From Mastacembelus armatus (lineage: Eukaryota; Chordata; Actinopteri; Synbranchiformes; Mastacembelidae), in the NCBI RefSeq assembly GCF_900324485.2, contig NC_046641.1, positions 7,847,299 to 7,911,298 on the forward strand: a stretch of DNA of 64,000 nt, written 5' to 3'. The position numbers and the translations under genes were made by a program. Position 1 is the first letter of the stretch, and each line of letters starts with the position of its first letter. This document shows positions 1-16,307 of the stretch, in pieces. The notes beneath the pieces are model-generated. The model saw only the letters and a program-made list of their open reading frames with translations, was not told the origin of the DNA and made no database searches.

Positions 1-144
1 GTCACTCAGTCTCACACACAGGCTGTCCTGTCCTGCAGCTCCTGATTTCTGCTTTGATTCACCACTAAAACCTTGGACCTGTACAGGACTCTATTATTTT
101 TTACCTTAACTAAGGATTAAAAATCAAATCTTTTCCACTGCAGC

Positions 145-1230
145 ATGGAGGCCACCACTGGGGAATATGCTGATAACTATGAGTATTATGATGACAATGA
201 GACTGCCTGTGACTTCTCAGAGTGGGAGCCTTCCTACTCCCTCATCCCAGTCCTTTACATGCTCATCTTCATCCTGGGCCTGTCAGGTAATGGCGTGGTA
301 ATCTTCACTGTCTGGAGATCCAAATCTAAACGCCGGGCTGCAGATGTCTACATAGGAAACCTGGCCCTTGCTGACCTCACCTTTGTTGTAACCCTACCTC
401 TCTGGGCTGTGTATACAGCGCTGGGTTACCACTGGCCCTTCGGTGTGGCTCTGTGCAAGATCAGCAGCTACGTCGTTCTGGTCAACATGTATGCCAGTGT
501 TTTCTGCCTCACCTGCCTGAGTTTTGACCGCTACCTGGCCATCGTGCACTCTCTGTCCAGCAGCCGGCTGCGCTCACGGGGCACCATGCTGGCGTCTTTG
601 GGTGCCATTTGGTTCCTGTCCGGCCTGCTGGCTGTGCCCACGCTGCTGTTCCGCACCACTGTGAACGACCAAAACAGCAACCGCACCACATGTGCTATGG
701 ACTTCAGCTTGGTAACCATTAACCAGAGGCACGAGCTCCTCTGGATTGCAGGACTCAGCCTGTCCTCCTCTGCCTTGGGTTTTCTTCTGCCTTTCTTGGC
801 CATGACCATCTTCTACTGCTTCATTGGCTGCACTGTCACACGTCACTTCAACAACCTGCGCAAGGAGGACCAGAAGAAGAAGCGGCTGTTGAAGATCATC
901 ACCACATTGGTAGTGGTGTTTGCCATCTGCTGGACTCCCTTCCATGTTCTGAAGAGCATGGACGCCCTGTCCTACCTGAACCTGACTCCGAGCACCTGCG
1001 GTTTCCTGAGCTTCCTGCTGCTGGCTCACCCCTACACGACCTGCTTGGCCTACGTCAACAGCTGCCTCAACCCGTTCTTGTACGCCTTCTTTGACCTGCG
1101 TTTTCGTTCCCAGTGTCTGTGCCTGCTCAACCTGAAGAAGGCTATGCATGGCCAGATGAGCTCCATGTCGTCCACGCTCAGCGCCCAGACTCAGAAGTCA
1201 GAGGTTCAGTCTCTGGCCACCAAGGTGTAG
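145..1230 (+). CDS. aplnr: Apelin receptor (class A GPCR), intronless CDS
   Basis: A 361-residue seven-transmembrane receptor for apelin and Elabela/Toddler, acting at the plasma membrane through Gi in heart and vessel development. Seen: an acidic, tyrosine-rich N-terminus with an NET glycosylation sequon at residue 18; TM1 with GNGVV; TM2 with LALADL; a DRYLAIV motif ending TM3; an NRT sequon in extracellular loop 2; CWTPFH in TM6; NPFLYAF in TM7; and the C-terminal end SLATKV. Length is close to the family norm (human is 380). The start is the first ATG after a good polypyrimidine tract and CAG, which sit one base before the ATG and could be the acceptor of a 5' UTR intron. Known: the mammalian coding region is also intronless. 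Teleosts have two paralogues (a and b); I cannot say which this is. Antisense open frames over it are shadows. Confidence 0.96.
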   Translation: MEATTGEYADNYEYYDDNETACDFSEWEPSYSLIPVLYMLIFILGLSGNGVVIFTVWRSKSKRRAADVYIGNLALADLTFVVTLPLWAVYTALGYHWPFGVALCKISSYVVLVNMYASVFCLTCLSFDRYLAIVHSLSSSRLRSRGTMLASLGAIWFLSGLLAVPTLLFRTTVNDQNSNRTTCAMDFSLVTINQRHELLWIAGLSLSSSALGFLLPFLAMTIFYCFIGCTVTRHFNNLRKEDQKKKRLLKIITTLVVVFAICWTPFHVLKSMDALSYLNLTPSTCGFLSFLLLAHPYTTCLAYVNSCLNPFLYAFFDLRFRSQCLCLLNLKKAMHGQMSSMSSTLSAQTQKSEVQSLATKV

Positions 1231-3640
1231 AGAGTGAGAGGAAAGGTGGAGCAGGGCTGCAGGACGGTCTGAGCTCCCACCAGTGGAACACTTGTAAAAA
1301 TACAAACTTTATGTGTCCGATGTTCAAAGCTGGTAAGATTAGGTGATGAACTTTGAATTGACACTGCTCACAGTCATGAAGTCCAATGTATGTTCCTCCT
1401 GTTCTACTGCAAGATGCCCTGCATATTGTGGGGACTTGGAGAAGCTGGAGCCAGCTGGCTGAGCTCTTTAGCTGATTTGTTCCTCAAATTCTCAGAGAAA
1501 ATGTCAATTTCTTTTGTTTTCTCCTACTTTCCAAAAGTTCACATTTGTATCATGAAAGGGGGCAGAATTATGATTTTAAAAACACACTGTGTTTGGGGAA
1601 CGGTGAGTCGATTTGCATTGAAATCAGTTTACACTGGATGAAACATAAAGCTGTACAGTATTTTCATACCATAGCATTTTTTCTTTGCGCAGATATATTG
1701 TTATTTTGTTTTAGAAGCACTTGTTAAAAATGTGTGAGCAGGGAAATCAAACAGAGCAGTGGCCTGTTGTTTCTGAAGGTAGAAGCCTGGGAGGGAAGGG
1801 GACGCGAGAGGAAGAAAGGTGCTGCAGCTTAATTATATAGTTTGTGGAGAGGAGACGGGGGCAGACAGGCAGATGGCACAAATGTTGATGGGGAACAGGG
1901 ACGGGGTGAGTTGGGGTGGAGGGTTCTGCAGTGGAGTCACGGCACTAAAGGCAACAAAGGAACTTTCTAAATGTTCCAATTTGATGTATATGTTTTATTT
2001 TACAATTTCAATGTAACTAACTACTGTATTAAAGATGTTGTTCTATGAACCAGATCTCCTAGATTCATTGTGCTTGTGCTTGTAAGAGTGTGTGAAGACT
2101 GAAGTTACGCTTTGAAAGTGTTGTTAAAGGTGGTGAGGAGAAAGTAAAGAAAATTCTAATACCAAATGTAAATATTTGCACAAAAAAAGGACCTTTAGAA
2201 ACTCCTTGAACATGTAGTTTCACATGAGTTTCATTAAACCACCCTGTTTTTTCAGTGTTAAGTATCTGCAGAGGGTTAAAGCTTTGCCATGAATACCTTG
2301 CTTTGGTTTACACCTTCAAACTAATAGATCTCTAATCTCTATTGATTCACAGCCAGTATCCAGACTGTAACCGGATTATGCAAAGTGCTCTCATCCTGAG
2401 ATTGTGTATTCAGAGCTCAGCTGTGACTTCCATCAGATGTGGTGTCTTAACTACTTGATGACACAGTCCTTTGGGTTACAAGACATTTAAAAGAAGGTGT
2501 TTATTTATAACCAGCAGAGGGAGGCAACATCTTAGTATTGTGGGTAAAGCGTTTTCAGATCAGTGTAAGTAAATTAAAGTACTGACAGTTTGTAAAACAA
2601 TGAAAATTCACCAAAAATCTGCAGGAGGTAAAGCCAACAAAGCCTCACATGCTCACTGAATAATAGGCTCATTACCAACAAGTGACTCTTCTGAGAGATC
2701 CTTTGATTTGGCAGTAATGAGCTCTGTTGGACATAATCACTGTGTGTGGAGATGGCGGTGGGGGGGAGGGGAGTGGGGCTCTAATCCTGGCAGAAGTCAG
2801 GCCAGCGAACAAGTCAATATTTGTCTCCACTGACAAGAGGTTGCAGTTAGAGCGGCCGTTGGGGTGTAGGGTGGGGGTGGTGTGTGGAGGAGGCTGTCTG
2901 ACTGCAGATGCTTTGGCAGAGTGAGCAGAAGACTTTACTGGAAGAGAAATTCTGAACAAGGTGAGCAAGCTAGAGGGGGAGAAAAAAATCACAGCTACAG
3001 GAGCTCATCTTGCATCACATCCTAAAGTAACAACATGTGTGAGAAGGCAAGAATGTGAAGTCCTGCGATTCATCTTGTCATTCTGTGTGAAACATGTGTT
3101 ATCTATTGTCCATCTGGGCAAAATGAAGCAGATTTGACAGCAGCAGAGCTGCAGAGATCACAGGATGGTCATTGTGATGGATGTGAGGGTCTCTGCACAC
3201 ACAGACAGAAACAGGACTGCTTAAACACACTGTTATTCTTCATATAGGTCAGTCAGATCTGATTTGGAACAGCAGGGTTTAAAATATCAGATGCAAAGGG
3301 ATAACAAACTAAAAACACAGAGATCTTCTGCATCATTCACTGCTTGAGAAAAATAAGAAAAGTATTCAGGAATCATCAGTTTATCTTCACATTAAATAGT
3401 TGCTGTAACGATGAGAATGAGACAGTGGCAAAAGGGTGGAGTCAATCATGCATGCTGGACTGGCCAGACTTCTTGTTGTTATTGAGATGAGCTGGGCTGA
3501 CAGCTTGTCTCATGCTGTTAGCCGAGTCCACGCTGGGATAACTCACCCAGAATACCAGCTGAGCAAAGCACCCGGTGTACACAAGGGACACCGCCAACAC
3601 AAAAACAACAGTGGCGTAGACCTCCGAATGCACATAAATG

Positions 3641-3641
<1 letters not shown>
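1231..3641. other. aplnr 3' flank and intergenic DNA
   Basis: This stretch holds the probable aplnr 3' UTR, with an ATTAAA near 2028, and then AT-rich DNA with a G-rich patch around 2750-2890. No convincing exon was recognised. A weak minus-strand candidate exon at 3547-3633 is discussed in the findings. Confidence 0.6.

Positions 3642-3687
<46 letters not shown>
3642..3687. repeat. (TG)n microsatellite
   Basis: About 23 uninterrupted TG dinucleotides. A second short TG tract follows near 3700. Open frames crossing it are low-complexity artefacts. Confidence 0.95.
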
Positions 3688-3688
<1 letters not shown>

Positions 3689-4575
3689 CCTTTGTGACCT
3701 GTGTGTGTGTATGGGTCAGCTTTTACAGTGATTTCTTATTCTGAGAGGGAGTTCAACCATGTTAATCTACTGACCCCTTAAAACGATTTTTCCCCCTCAC
3801 CCTGAGTGTAGAGCATGAACCTTCCCATTAATGTTCTGCTTTTGGTTGTTCTGACCAGCAGGCGTTACCTCCAGTCAAAACAAAAACACACCCCGCGGCC
3901 TTTTGCATGCTCTAGTTCCAAAATACTACATGCATTGTTCAATTAATTTCATAGCATCACTCTGAGGCATGTGAGCGTGAAGCTTTTAGATGATTTTCAT
4001 TTCATTTTTCCTCCCTTTATAAATCTGTTTTACCATTTTCCACCGTTTGTGTACGTCTGCTCATACCTGAAGGTCAGGGTTTAAAATATTCAGCTTTTCA
4101 GCTGATGTTCAATCAACAGTATTTCATTTCCACAGACCTGGCTACTCTACCTTTCCATCTTAAAGAATATGGCTGATGTTCATGTTCATGTTCACCATAA
4201 TGAAAGCACATACCAGCAAGTGCATCCATGTGGCTGTGTTTTAATTGTTTTTGGTGGAATAAGACCGCCCAGGCTATGCAGACTTGTCAGTAGAGTCAAT
4301 TAGCTGTTGCCTTAGGTCTTATGGCTGGCATTAAGAAAAATATTGAATATCAGCAGACTTATCCTTTAATCTCACTGGTAACCCCATCAGTCTGCACCCC
4401 TAAACTCAGAGTGAAACACTTCCAAGCAGCCCACCAGGTGCCTGCTCCAGGGTGTTGTCGTCAGTGTGAGCTGCCACACCCAAATGGGACATCTGAACCA
4501 AAACACAACTGCTCGCCTCTCCTCAGATCTCCCTGCTGTTCCATGCCACCCAGGCAGCAACAAATGCCTTCTATA

Positions 4576-4585
4576 GTGTGTGCGT

Positions 4586-4635
<50 letters not shown>
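4576..4635. repeat. (TG)n/(TGCG)n microsatellite
   Basis: An interrupted TG tract starting with TGCGTG units and continuing as pure TG. It creates Val-Cys and Thr-His open frames on the two strands, which should not be annotated as genes. Confidence 0.95.
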
Positions 4636-4638
<3 letters not shown>

Positions 4639-6812
4639 AATGTGCATGTAAATAGAGATCAGACACATTCCTTGGGCTGTCAGCACTAACCTTACTTTCT
4701 CTATAGTATTTGTCCACCTGTTGCCAGACTATAACACACATGATCCGCTCACTATTCCTATAATCACTCCCAAAACAAACAGTATTGGAGGAATGACAAT
4801 GACAGTGAAAGACACAATTAGCATCTCTCCCTTAGCTGGTTTAGCACAGAGCACAGCGTGAGGGAGGAGGTAAGGAAGGAAAGTGGTGAGGGTGTCACTT
4901 ATTTTCTGCCAAAGCTTTCTCTGTAAGATCAAAAGGACCCTTGGGTGTCCCTCTCCCAGCCTGCCTCTCTGTCTCACCTGTGCATCTGGAGTCCCAGGAA
5001 TCAGAAACAAGGACTCAGTGGAGGAGGTGGGGGTGTAGATGTGTGGGCTGCATTTGTTCCTGTGTGTGAGTGTGTGTATGGGTGGGTGGTTGAGTAGGTG
5101 TGCAGGAGTGTGTGTGTGGTACAATACAACTCAATACAATGCTCAGTGTGTTTGTCTGGTTATCGGCTCTTCTTTTTCCCTGCCTCTGGATCTGTCTGTT
5201 ATTTCTTTAAAGGGCCTGAAAACTCTTCTCCTCAATCAGCTTTTCTATTATAGGCAGCAGAAGTTGGACGTGAGCGTATTTTGTCATTTTCATATTTCTG
5301 GGTGCTTTCTCGTTGGTTTGAAATGGCCATTACTCAGCTGGAAAATGTTCACAAACCTTCATACACCTTCAAATTTTGGCATTTGAACAAAAATCTAATG
5401 ACATTTGTAGTGTTGCATGTGTACGCTGATACATTGAGCTTTACTTCAGCGGTTAACATGTAGCATCAGTCCCACACATTAAATCAGAGCCTGGATATCA
5501 ATTTGCCCAACAAACCCAGAGAAACCTCTGTAGAAAAATAAATACGTTCAGTGAACAGGTGGGATTTCGGACCCTTGTTTTTAAGCCTTGTTCATGCTCA
5601 GTGAGGGATCGACAGATTTGTGATGAGAAACTGTCCAGAGGATTAAGGTTTACAGTATACTGTTAATAACATAGTGTCTGATGAGCCCAGCACCAGTCTA
5701 GACAGAAGAGCTTTTGATCCACCAAAACAAGTCAGTCCAACCTGATGCAGAAACTCTTTGTCAAAACACTTCCACACCCTCTCCAGGTAAACTCATGTTT
5801 CAATATTTGTTTACAGTGTAAACACCTTAAAAATACAGGTTTTCTTTGTTCCTACCTTTTCTGTCCCAGCTACCCCCCTGCCCTCTTACCAGTGTGAGAT
5901 CCTTTCAAATCAAAAACAATTTCCAATACTGCAACAAACTGACACCTCGAGACAAACATGTTACGAAGTTTAAAAAAGAAAGAAAGTTCACCATAAATTA
6001 ATCTCTTAATTTATTCAGTTGTTTAATATTAAAAAATGTATGTCTACGGTTTCACCCTATCAAATGTGGTTATTTGCTGGTTTTCTGAGTTGATTTCAAT
6101 AGTAAATTAAATATCTTTGGTTTCTGGAGAAAACAACAACTGAAGCTTCCATCTTGGTATCTAACATAATAATGAAGTGTAAACATGCTTTACAGAGTTT
6201 ATCCTGCGATCTTTTTGCAGTTTGTGCTTATGGATGTAAAGAAAACAAGCTGAAGTCCTTTTTTTCCCTGCATTCTCAGCCACATTTATCTTCATGCCCA
6301 CTTCCCTCTGTTTGAACCTGTGCTGATAAAGATGAATGTAACTCCACAGACTTTGGAAATAAAGCCAAGTCCCCACAAATCTTATCAATAAGGTCACAGA
6401 AATAATGGGGCATAACATGCCTAAACGTGTCCCACAAAACTTGCTCCTTGTGTGCAATACACACCAACACTGCATTCTGCCTGCTCGACTCCGTCCCTGT
6501 ATGATGACTATAAATTGCTCCCATGTTTGCTGAGGAATCACTATTCAAACCTGGAAGTGGCCACTCACTGTATTTGTACAGACCTTGAGAATTTACATGA
6601 GACCAGTGTTTTCATGGTAATGGCACTTTCTTTTGGTACATTTTGAGAGGAGATTAGGAAATCAGGGCTTTCAAATGGACGACGCCTATCATTGTTATTC
6701 ACTGCTGTTCATGGCCATGTCCACTCCACCTTTGTCTGACTGAAAGGATTTCAGTCAGCTGTGAGAGGACAGGATCTTTACAGGAGGATATATAGTAGTG
6801 TGCTCTATAGGG

Positions 6813-6813
<1 letters not shown>
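4636..6813. other. Intergenic DNA without a recognised gene
   Basis: AT-rich sequence with scattered GT-rich patches (5040-5120). Open frames here are short and have no recognisable domain. A hydrophobic minus-strand segment at 4753-4920 with plausible splice borders is noted in the findings but not called as an exon. Confidence 0.55.
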
Positions 6814-6894
<81 letters not shown>

Positions 6895-6919
6895 GTTTGT
6901 CTATCTATGTCTATGTCTG

Positions 6920-7004
<85 letters not shown>
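6814..7004. repeat. (CTAT)n tetranucleotide microsatellite
   Basis: About 190 bp of CTAT repeats in two long runs, split near 6894-6920 by CTGTTTGT and CTATGTCTATGT variants. It produces an apparent Leu-Ser-Ile-Tyr protein in several frames, which is an artefact. Confidence 0.97.
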
Positions 7005-9523
7005 GATGAATATTTGAAGGAAAGACCAACGTCCTGCTGCATACTGCATGGTAATGAGCCCTGCTGCTGGTAGATATCATTAGGCGAGAGATGCTGCTTC
7101 CGAGGACAGCGTGGCTTGGCCAGACCTGAATGTGCTGGCCTCTTGTCCCCTCCGGATATGGTTGCTCAGGCTCATCATCCCTTAGACACAAAGATCCTCT
7201 TCACATCGTTCTCTATCCCGTCCATTGTGATAGGCTTGCCTCGAGGCACACAGCTCCTCAAGGCTAAATGCATCTCCTGTCACTGGCTGGACCCAGTGCC
7301 AGTTCAGCTGCTGGCAGCACTCAGGTGCTTAGGGTTCAGATCACCTTTCTTGAACACATTTCACCTATACCATACAGGGTGTGACCGCTTATAAACAGAG
7401 AGGAAGCTCTCTTTCATAAATCTGATAAAATGTTGAAATATCTCTGATCTGTATTTTAAACCTTTCAGTCCCTCATCAGAAGCAAGAAAATTCACCACAT
7501 AATATTATAATGGACAATTTAGAATGGACAACAAAATCTGTCATTAGAAAGCGACATATATGTGATAATAAATGTAGTAGGAAGGTTGTGCACAGTTCAG
7601 AAGCCCTTTATCATCACTATCTTTGTATATCCACTTATACAGTTACACATCTCCTTTCCTGGGGGAAGATCCATACAGAGCAGTCCTATGTTGGTAGGAG
7701 GAGGACACTGAGTTACTCCAATCACAAATATTTTACACTTTTGTAATTGACAAGGGCCTTTCTTATACAGTAAATGTAAATGGGTGCTTGCATATGTGGG
7801 CTTGCTGCTTGTTAAATCAGTGCTGCACAAAATGTGAAAGTAAAACTGCAGAAATGTTGCTCCGTTCAGCTACCACAGGTCTTCAGATATAAAACTTTTA
7901 TTGCTCTCTGCAAAAGTGACACAGAGGTTTGATCGAGCTGTACAAGATACTTCTGAACCTACATACATGAACTGCTGCCACCTGTTGGTAAAGCTGTACA
8001 ATTACCATGGCTCATGACTAACTGTACAGAGTGAAGAGTTAGTTTTTCTTTGCTTTGGTGCATTTCACAGATCCGAATTGCGTTTCTCAAAACTACTCAT
8101 TCAAATCCACAACATGTGGTCACTTGTATACATCATGAATTTCAATCAAATTTCTACTGCTTTTGGATACGTACATAAATAATTGCATAGACCTGTTGGG
8201 TGTTTCTTACAGTTCCACTTGCTGTTGTCATACTTATACTAGTTTTCAGCTGAATTGTCACAGATCCCACAACAAACGCACGTTATTTCAGTTCAGTCTA
8301 TACTAGCAAAATTTCTGAACATCTCATAATATGTCGATCATATGTTTTTAGAGGTTTCTATAGATTTTTAGTCAAGGGTTGGGATAAAGTGTCCCGAAGT
8401 GATGAACTGCTCTAAATGGAAATATGTGACACACTAGATCAAACACTGATCAGCCAGTTGTGTTTAATTAGCTCAGAGGTTTATCTTGCACATATATATA
8501 CACACAGAGCCTGCAGGGTCTTTCCTGTGTTTTCCTTTCTAATTATATATGTTTTCCTTGTGCTCTGCAAATATACGCTTTAGTGTATAGCTATACATGT
8601 CAGTGCTGCTAAAACAGTGAAATAATCTTTTGGTATGAATTTTCATCATGTAATTATTTGAAAACTTTATATTGGTGAACATAATCTTTGCCACCCAGAA
8701 AAAAAAGTGTAGGCTTGTGCATTTTCAAACACTGTTGTCAAAATCTTAGCCATAGTTTAAACATACTTTGAGTGCACTATTATACTGACTGCATGACTAA
8801 TTATGTTGCCTTTTGTGGTTGTAGTAGACAGGGACATGATTTGCTGGCAATGACTTACAGTAATGATTAACAAAAAAACTGTTTTTCCAGGTCATCCATG
8901 TCACACTGCACTGCAAAATACTCACCCACCTTGAAACCTCCTCTCAAGTCTATTCAAATTTAACTTCTGTAGCCCAGTACAGCAATTTTGCCTTGAGGAG
9001 CTTTGTAGGCAGCCCCAGGCACAGGGATTTATTATTCACTAGTTTGTTCACTCAGTAGTTATTAGTAGTAAACCAGCTAAGGAACAATCCACCTCTGCTG
9101 AAAACAGTAGTAACCTTTCACTAATAAAACATTGAAAGTAAACTGTGAAGTAAAACTGTCGAAAGTATTTGTAAATGAAACATTTGGATTACACTGCATC
9201 AAATTTCATGAACTTGTATTTTTTTCTCGAGCTTGGTTGGGGTCTGGTGAATACTGACCCTGGACTAAAGTAGTTTCACTTGTCTAAAGAATGACACATG
9301 ACTGGAAAATCTACTTTTAAAATCTCACAAGATGCTTTATTATTTTTACCACTGAAATTACAATTTTCATCTTACCTTTCATTTCTGCAAAAAGCTAATA
9401 TTATGTCTGACTGTGCTGTCGTCTTCAGCAAATCATAAAGTGGACAGCAATGTGGCAGGTACAGTAATGGTCATAGAAAGAAGCAATAACAGAGATGATC
9501 TTTACAAAGGTGTGACAATTTTG
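7005..9523. other. Intergenic DNA without a recognised gene
   Basis: AT-rich, with only short open frames lacking domains. I see no splice-bordered conserved segment, RNA gene or clear transposon end here. Confidence 0.5.
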
Positions 9524-9609
9524 ACCTGATTGTTTATAGTCCTGATTGTTTATAGTCCTGATTGTTTATAGTCCTGATTGTTTATAGTCCTGATTGTTTA
9601 TAGTCCTGT
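9524..9609. repeat. 16-bp minisatellite, about five copies
   Basis: The unit TCCTGATTGTTTATAG is repeated head to tail about five times with almost no divergence, so recent expansion is likely. It lies about 60 bp beyond the stop codon of the minus-strand coiled-coil gene and is therefore probably inside that gene's 3' UTR. Confidence 0.93.
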
Positions 9610-9666
9610 TTTGTTATCAGGCCTTTTGCATAAATGATGAAAATTTCCTTTGTCTCCCAGATTGAG

Positions 9667-10563
9667 TCAGTTTCCTGTTTTCTGTTTTACCAGGACAGGC
9701 TTTTTGCGTTCTTGCAGTGGGGGGCAGGCTGGGGGCAGTGGCTTGCGGTTCCAGTAAGGTTTTTTTCCTGGTAAGAAGGCCGTTTGATCTCTCAGTAGAA
9801 GTTGAGAGCTTTCACCCTTTGAGGAGATGAGTATTTCTGATTTAGCACGTGGGCCAATGATGACAGGAGCACAGGTCTTCGGAGTGATGGTGGTCATGGT
9901 CCGAGTGAGTAGTCTCCCTTTTCTGGACGCCAGTGAGGGCGCTGCTGAAAGCTTCTGTTTCTTATTTGGACCTTTGCCTTCTTGTTGCTCCTTGGGTTCT
10001 GTCTGGTGGAGACTGCGAAATTGCAGCTTCTGCATCTTAAACTCTAATTCTTTCAGGGCCTGATCAGTGTAAGACTGCATGTCTTTACGCACCTGAGAAA
10101 TCTCCTTCTCAAACTCATCCCTCAAGGTCTTTTCACTAACCTCAAGCTTCTTCTCAAAAATTGCACACAGTTCCTGCTCCTTTACATCCATCTCCTCTCT
10201 GCTCTCATCTGTCAACATTACTGATTTCTGATTACTGCTGACATCCTTGTCCTCAGGTTCACTGTTCACTTCCACACTCTCTGATTCTCTGAGTCTGACT
10301 CTTTGCACTAGGTCCAGTATGCTGCTCTTTGGAGCCTTCCTATCCACTTGTGATCTGATATGGTTACGTACCTGCCGGAAAACAGACTGCATCTTTGCTT
10401 GTATCTCCTGTTCTGCATCAGCAGAACTGTCCTCCAAACAGTCACCATCCAGACTGACAGGGGAGGTCTTCTCTTCCGCTGCAGCAGCGTTGTCCTGAGT
10501 TTGCTCCCGTTCGTCACCATTGACCAATATTTGTGGATTGTTGTCAGAGGATATTTCACTCAT
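9667..10563 (-). CDS. Uncharacterised acidic coiled-coil protein, intronless
   Basis: A 298-residue open frame in a single exon. Seen: an acidic, Ser/Glu-rich N-terminus (about 1-55); a basic amphipathic stretch (about 57-95) containing FRQVRNHIRSQ and ILDLVQRVRLRE; a Lys/Glu-rich probable coiled coil (about 125-185); a basic NLS-like KKQKL near 203; and a Pro/Lys-rich tail ending in KQKTGN. The ATG follows an in-frame stop 33 nt upstream, which supports the start. I do not recognise the family. The composition would fit a nuclear or cytoskeletal scaffold, but that is only inference. Long coding capacity and no internal low complexity argue for a real gene. The missing introns, unlike its neighbours, leave a retrocopy origin open. 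It sits upstream of hpd in a divergent arrangement. Confidence 0.72.
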   Translation of the reverse strand: MSEISSDNNPQILVNGDEREQTQDNAAAAEEKTSPVSLDGDCLEDSSADAEQEIQAKMQSVFRQVRNHIRSQVDRKAPKSSILDLVQRVRLRESESVEVNSEPEDKDVSSNQKSVMLTDESREEMDVKEQELCAIFEKKLEVSEKTLRDEFEKEISQVRKDMQSYTDQALKELEFKMQKLQFRSLHQTEPKEQQEGKGPNKKQKLSAAPSLASRKGRLLTRTMTTITPKTCAPVIIGPRAKSEILISSKGESSQLLLRDQTAFLPGKKPYWNRKPLPPACPPLQERKKPVLVKQKTGN

Positions 10564-12468
10564 TTTTATTTCTTGTCTTGACAGCTGTTTTGCTCACCTG
10601 AACTGAGCTACTACAATTATGTGAAGAGTGCTGGCGTGGGAAGGACCTAATTGACTGAGGTGTTTGTCCCAGGAGAGGCTGATTATCAGAGGATTTAGGC
10701 TTACAGTCTAGTGTAAGGCAACATGATGTACATATGAGATAATGTTTAAAAGCACTGATGCAATAGCAAGTTAAACCAGTTAAAATATCAAATCTTTCAA
10801 CATCAAAGATTTTCAAGTACATGAGACCAGTAAAAGCCTGGAGACTCCTCTTGCTCTGATGAAGCATGACTTACTCTACAACAAACAACACCCCCCATAT
10901 TGTGCTATTAAATTATGGAGTAGCTGTAGTTATGAAAGGTAGCTGTAATTATTTAATCCATCATGTTGTGTTCCTCTATCTGCATGTGTGTAGTTGCATC
11001 CCATGACAACAGTCGAACTCCTGGTAACGGCGTGAAAAACAAAGATCTGCAGGGACAGTCGCAGTGGGAGCGCTGAGGGGTGGGCTTGAATTTCTCATTA
11101 GCAGTTGGTGAGGTGTTACTGGAATGCAGAGCTATAACACACAACTAACAAATCTCTATCAGTCTAGCAATGCTGGTCATCAGCAAGTTTTCCATGTAGG
11201 ACTTGACTAAATAGCCAGCCATCCATTCTCTATACCACTTAGTCCAGTCAGGGTTTGACTAAATATGCATGGCTTTAATCGAGATAGTGGCTCCAGATCC
11301 CTGCAAACAAAGAATGAATGTTGACTTAAGTGAATTGCTGTCTGCAGCCTTGTGTAGTCATGTTTTTTATTTTTCTAGACGACAACTTGAGTCACAGTTC
11401 GTAGATTTACCACAATTTCAAATTGAGAAACAAAATTGTACCAAACATGACAAAGGTGAACCTAAGAATCATCAGATTATTACAATCACATAACCAGAGT
11501 TGTTAAATAAGTCCAATTAACATGAATCTAGTAGTAACATAATACTTTTTTTAAATTAATATAGCAAAAATAAAAGCTGGTAGATCAAATCTTATTGAAC
11601 AAAGGTCTTGTGGATGACTCTAAAATCAATTGTGTGTTAAGGAAAATCCCATTTAAATTGCACAGCACTAGTCAAAAATATATACATCCCTACTTGTACA
11701 TGTTTTGTTGTCCATAATGAAGAGAGCAGATGGCGGCCAGCATTTACAGAACAATATGATTTCTAACTGAACAGCCACACTGCATTTCTTTTCAAGGAAT
11801 ATTCTTAACTGGTGTAATCTTAATTAAGGGACACTAGATTTCTGAGGCGTATTTACGAGGTGGAGGATTTCGAGGAACATGAGGGTTCACTCAGCTCAGT
11901 CTCACTGAGCCAATGAGGGGCCTGTATGCGTGAGCCTCCTCTCGCCACTAAACGCTAACATATGGTCTTTCTTCTTTAAGAAAAATGCAGCTGTAATTCT
12001 AAACTCATGTAGACAAATCATTTTCTGTGACCATTTGCAGAAAAAAGTTTGGATTTAGTCACAATTAGGTTTGATTATTCATGATACCTTATGAAACAGG
12101 GAAACCATGAAAAATAATTCAGTCAGTGCATTTTTTAAAAATAAAATGTAACTATAAAATAAAATGTAACTATACGCACATATATTTACTAATGTGATAT
12201 TTACAGTATTGAAGAGTAAGTCAAATCAAACTATTGAACTACTTAGGAGACAAGGGAACTTGTGTCATTATTTATTCTAACTACTAATCAAACTAATTAA
12301 AGATGTGGAGGACGAACAGTGAAAGGACACCAAGGATCTCTCATCCCTCCCCCTCCCCTCATCCTCCGCCCACTGGTGGGAATGTATTTAGAACATTTCT
12401 CCTCAGCTTTTAAACTCAGGAGTGCATTGTAAATTTTATTCTGACAGTCAGGTTCAGTCACCGCGAAA
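10564..12468. other. Region between the coiled-coil gene and hpd
   Basis: This region contains the 5' flanks of two divergent genes. At 11216-11260 it holds a short degraded piece of the same dispersed repeat seen at 26.4 and 52.4 kb (CATCCATTCTCTATACC core). The last 150 bp before hpd carry C-rich blocks around 12345-12370. No other gene was seen. Confidence 0.5.

Positions 12469-16307
<3,839 letters not shown>

Noticed and set aside
574-1149. Long minus-strand frames inside aplnr
   Set aside because: They are shadows of the GPCR codons, with no domain and composition typical of antisense reading.
6761-7073. Leu-Ser-Ile-Tyr repeat protein
   Set aside because: It is a translation of the CTAT microsatellite.
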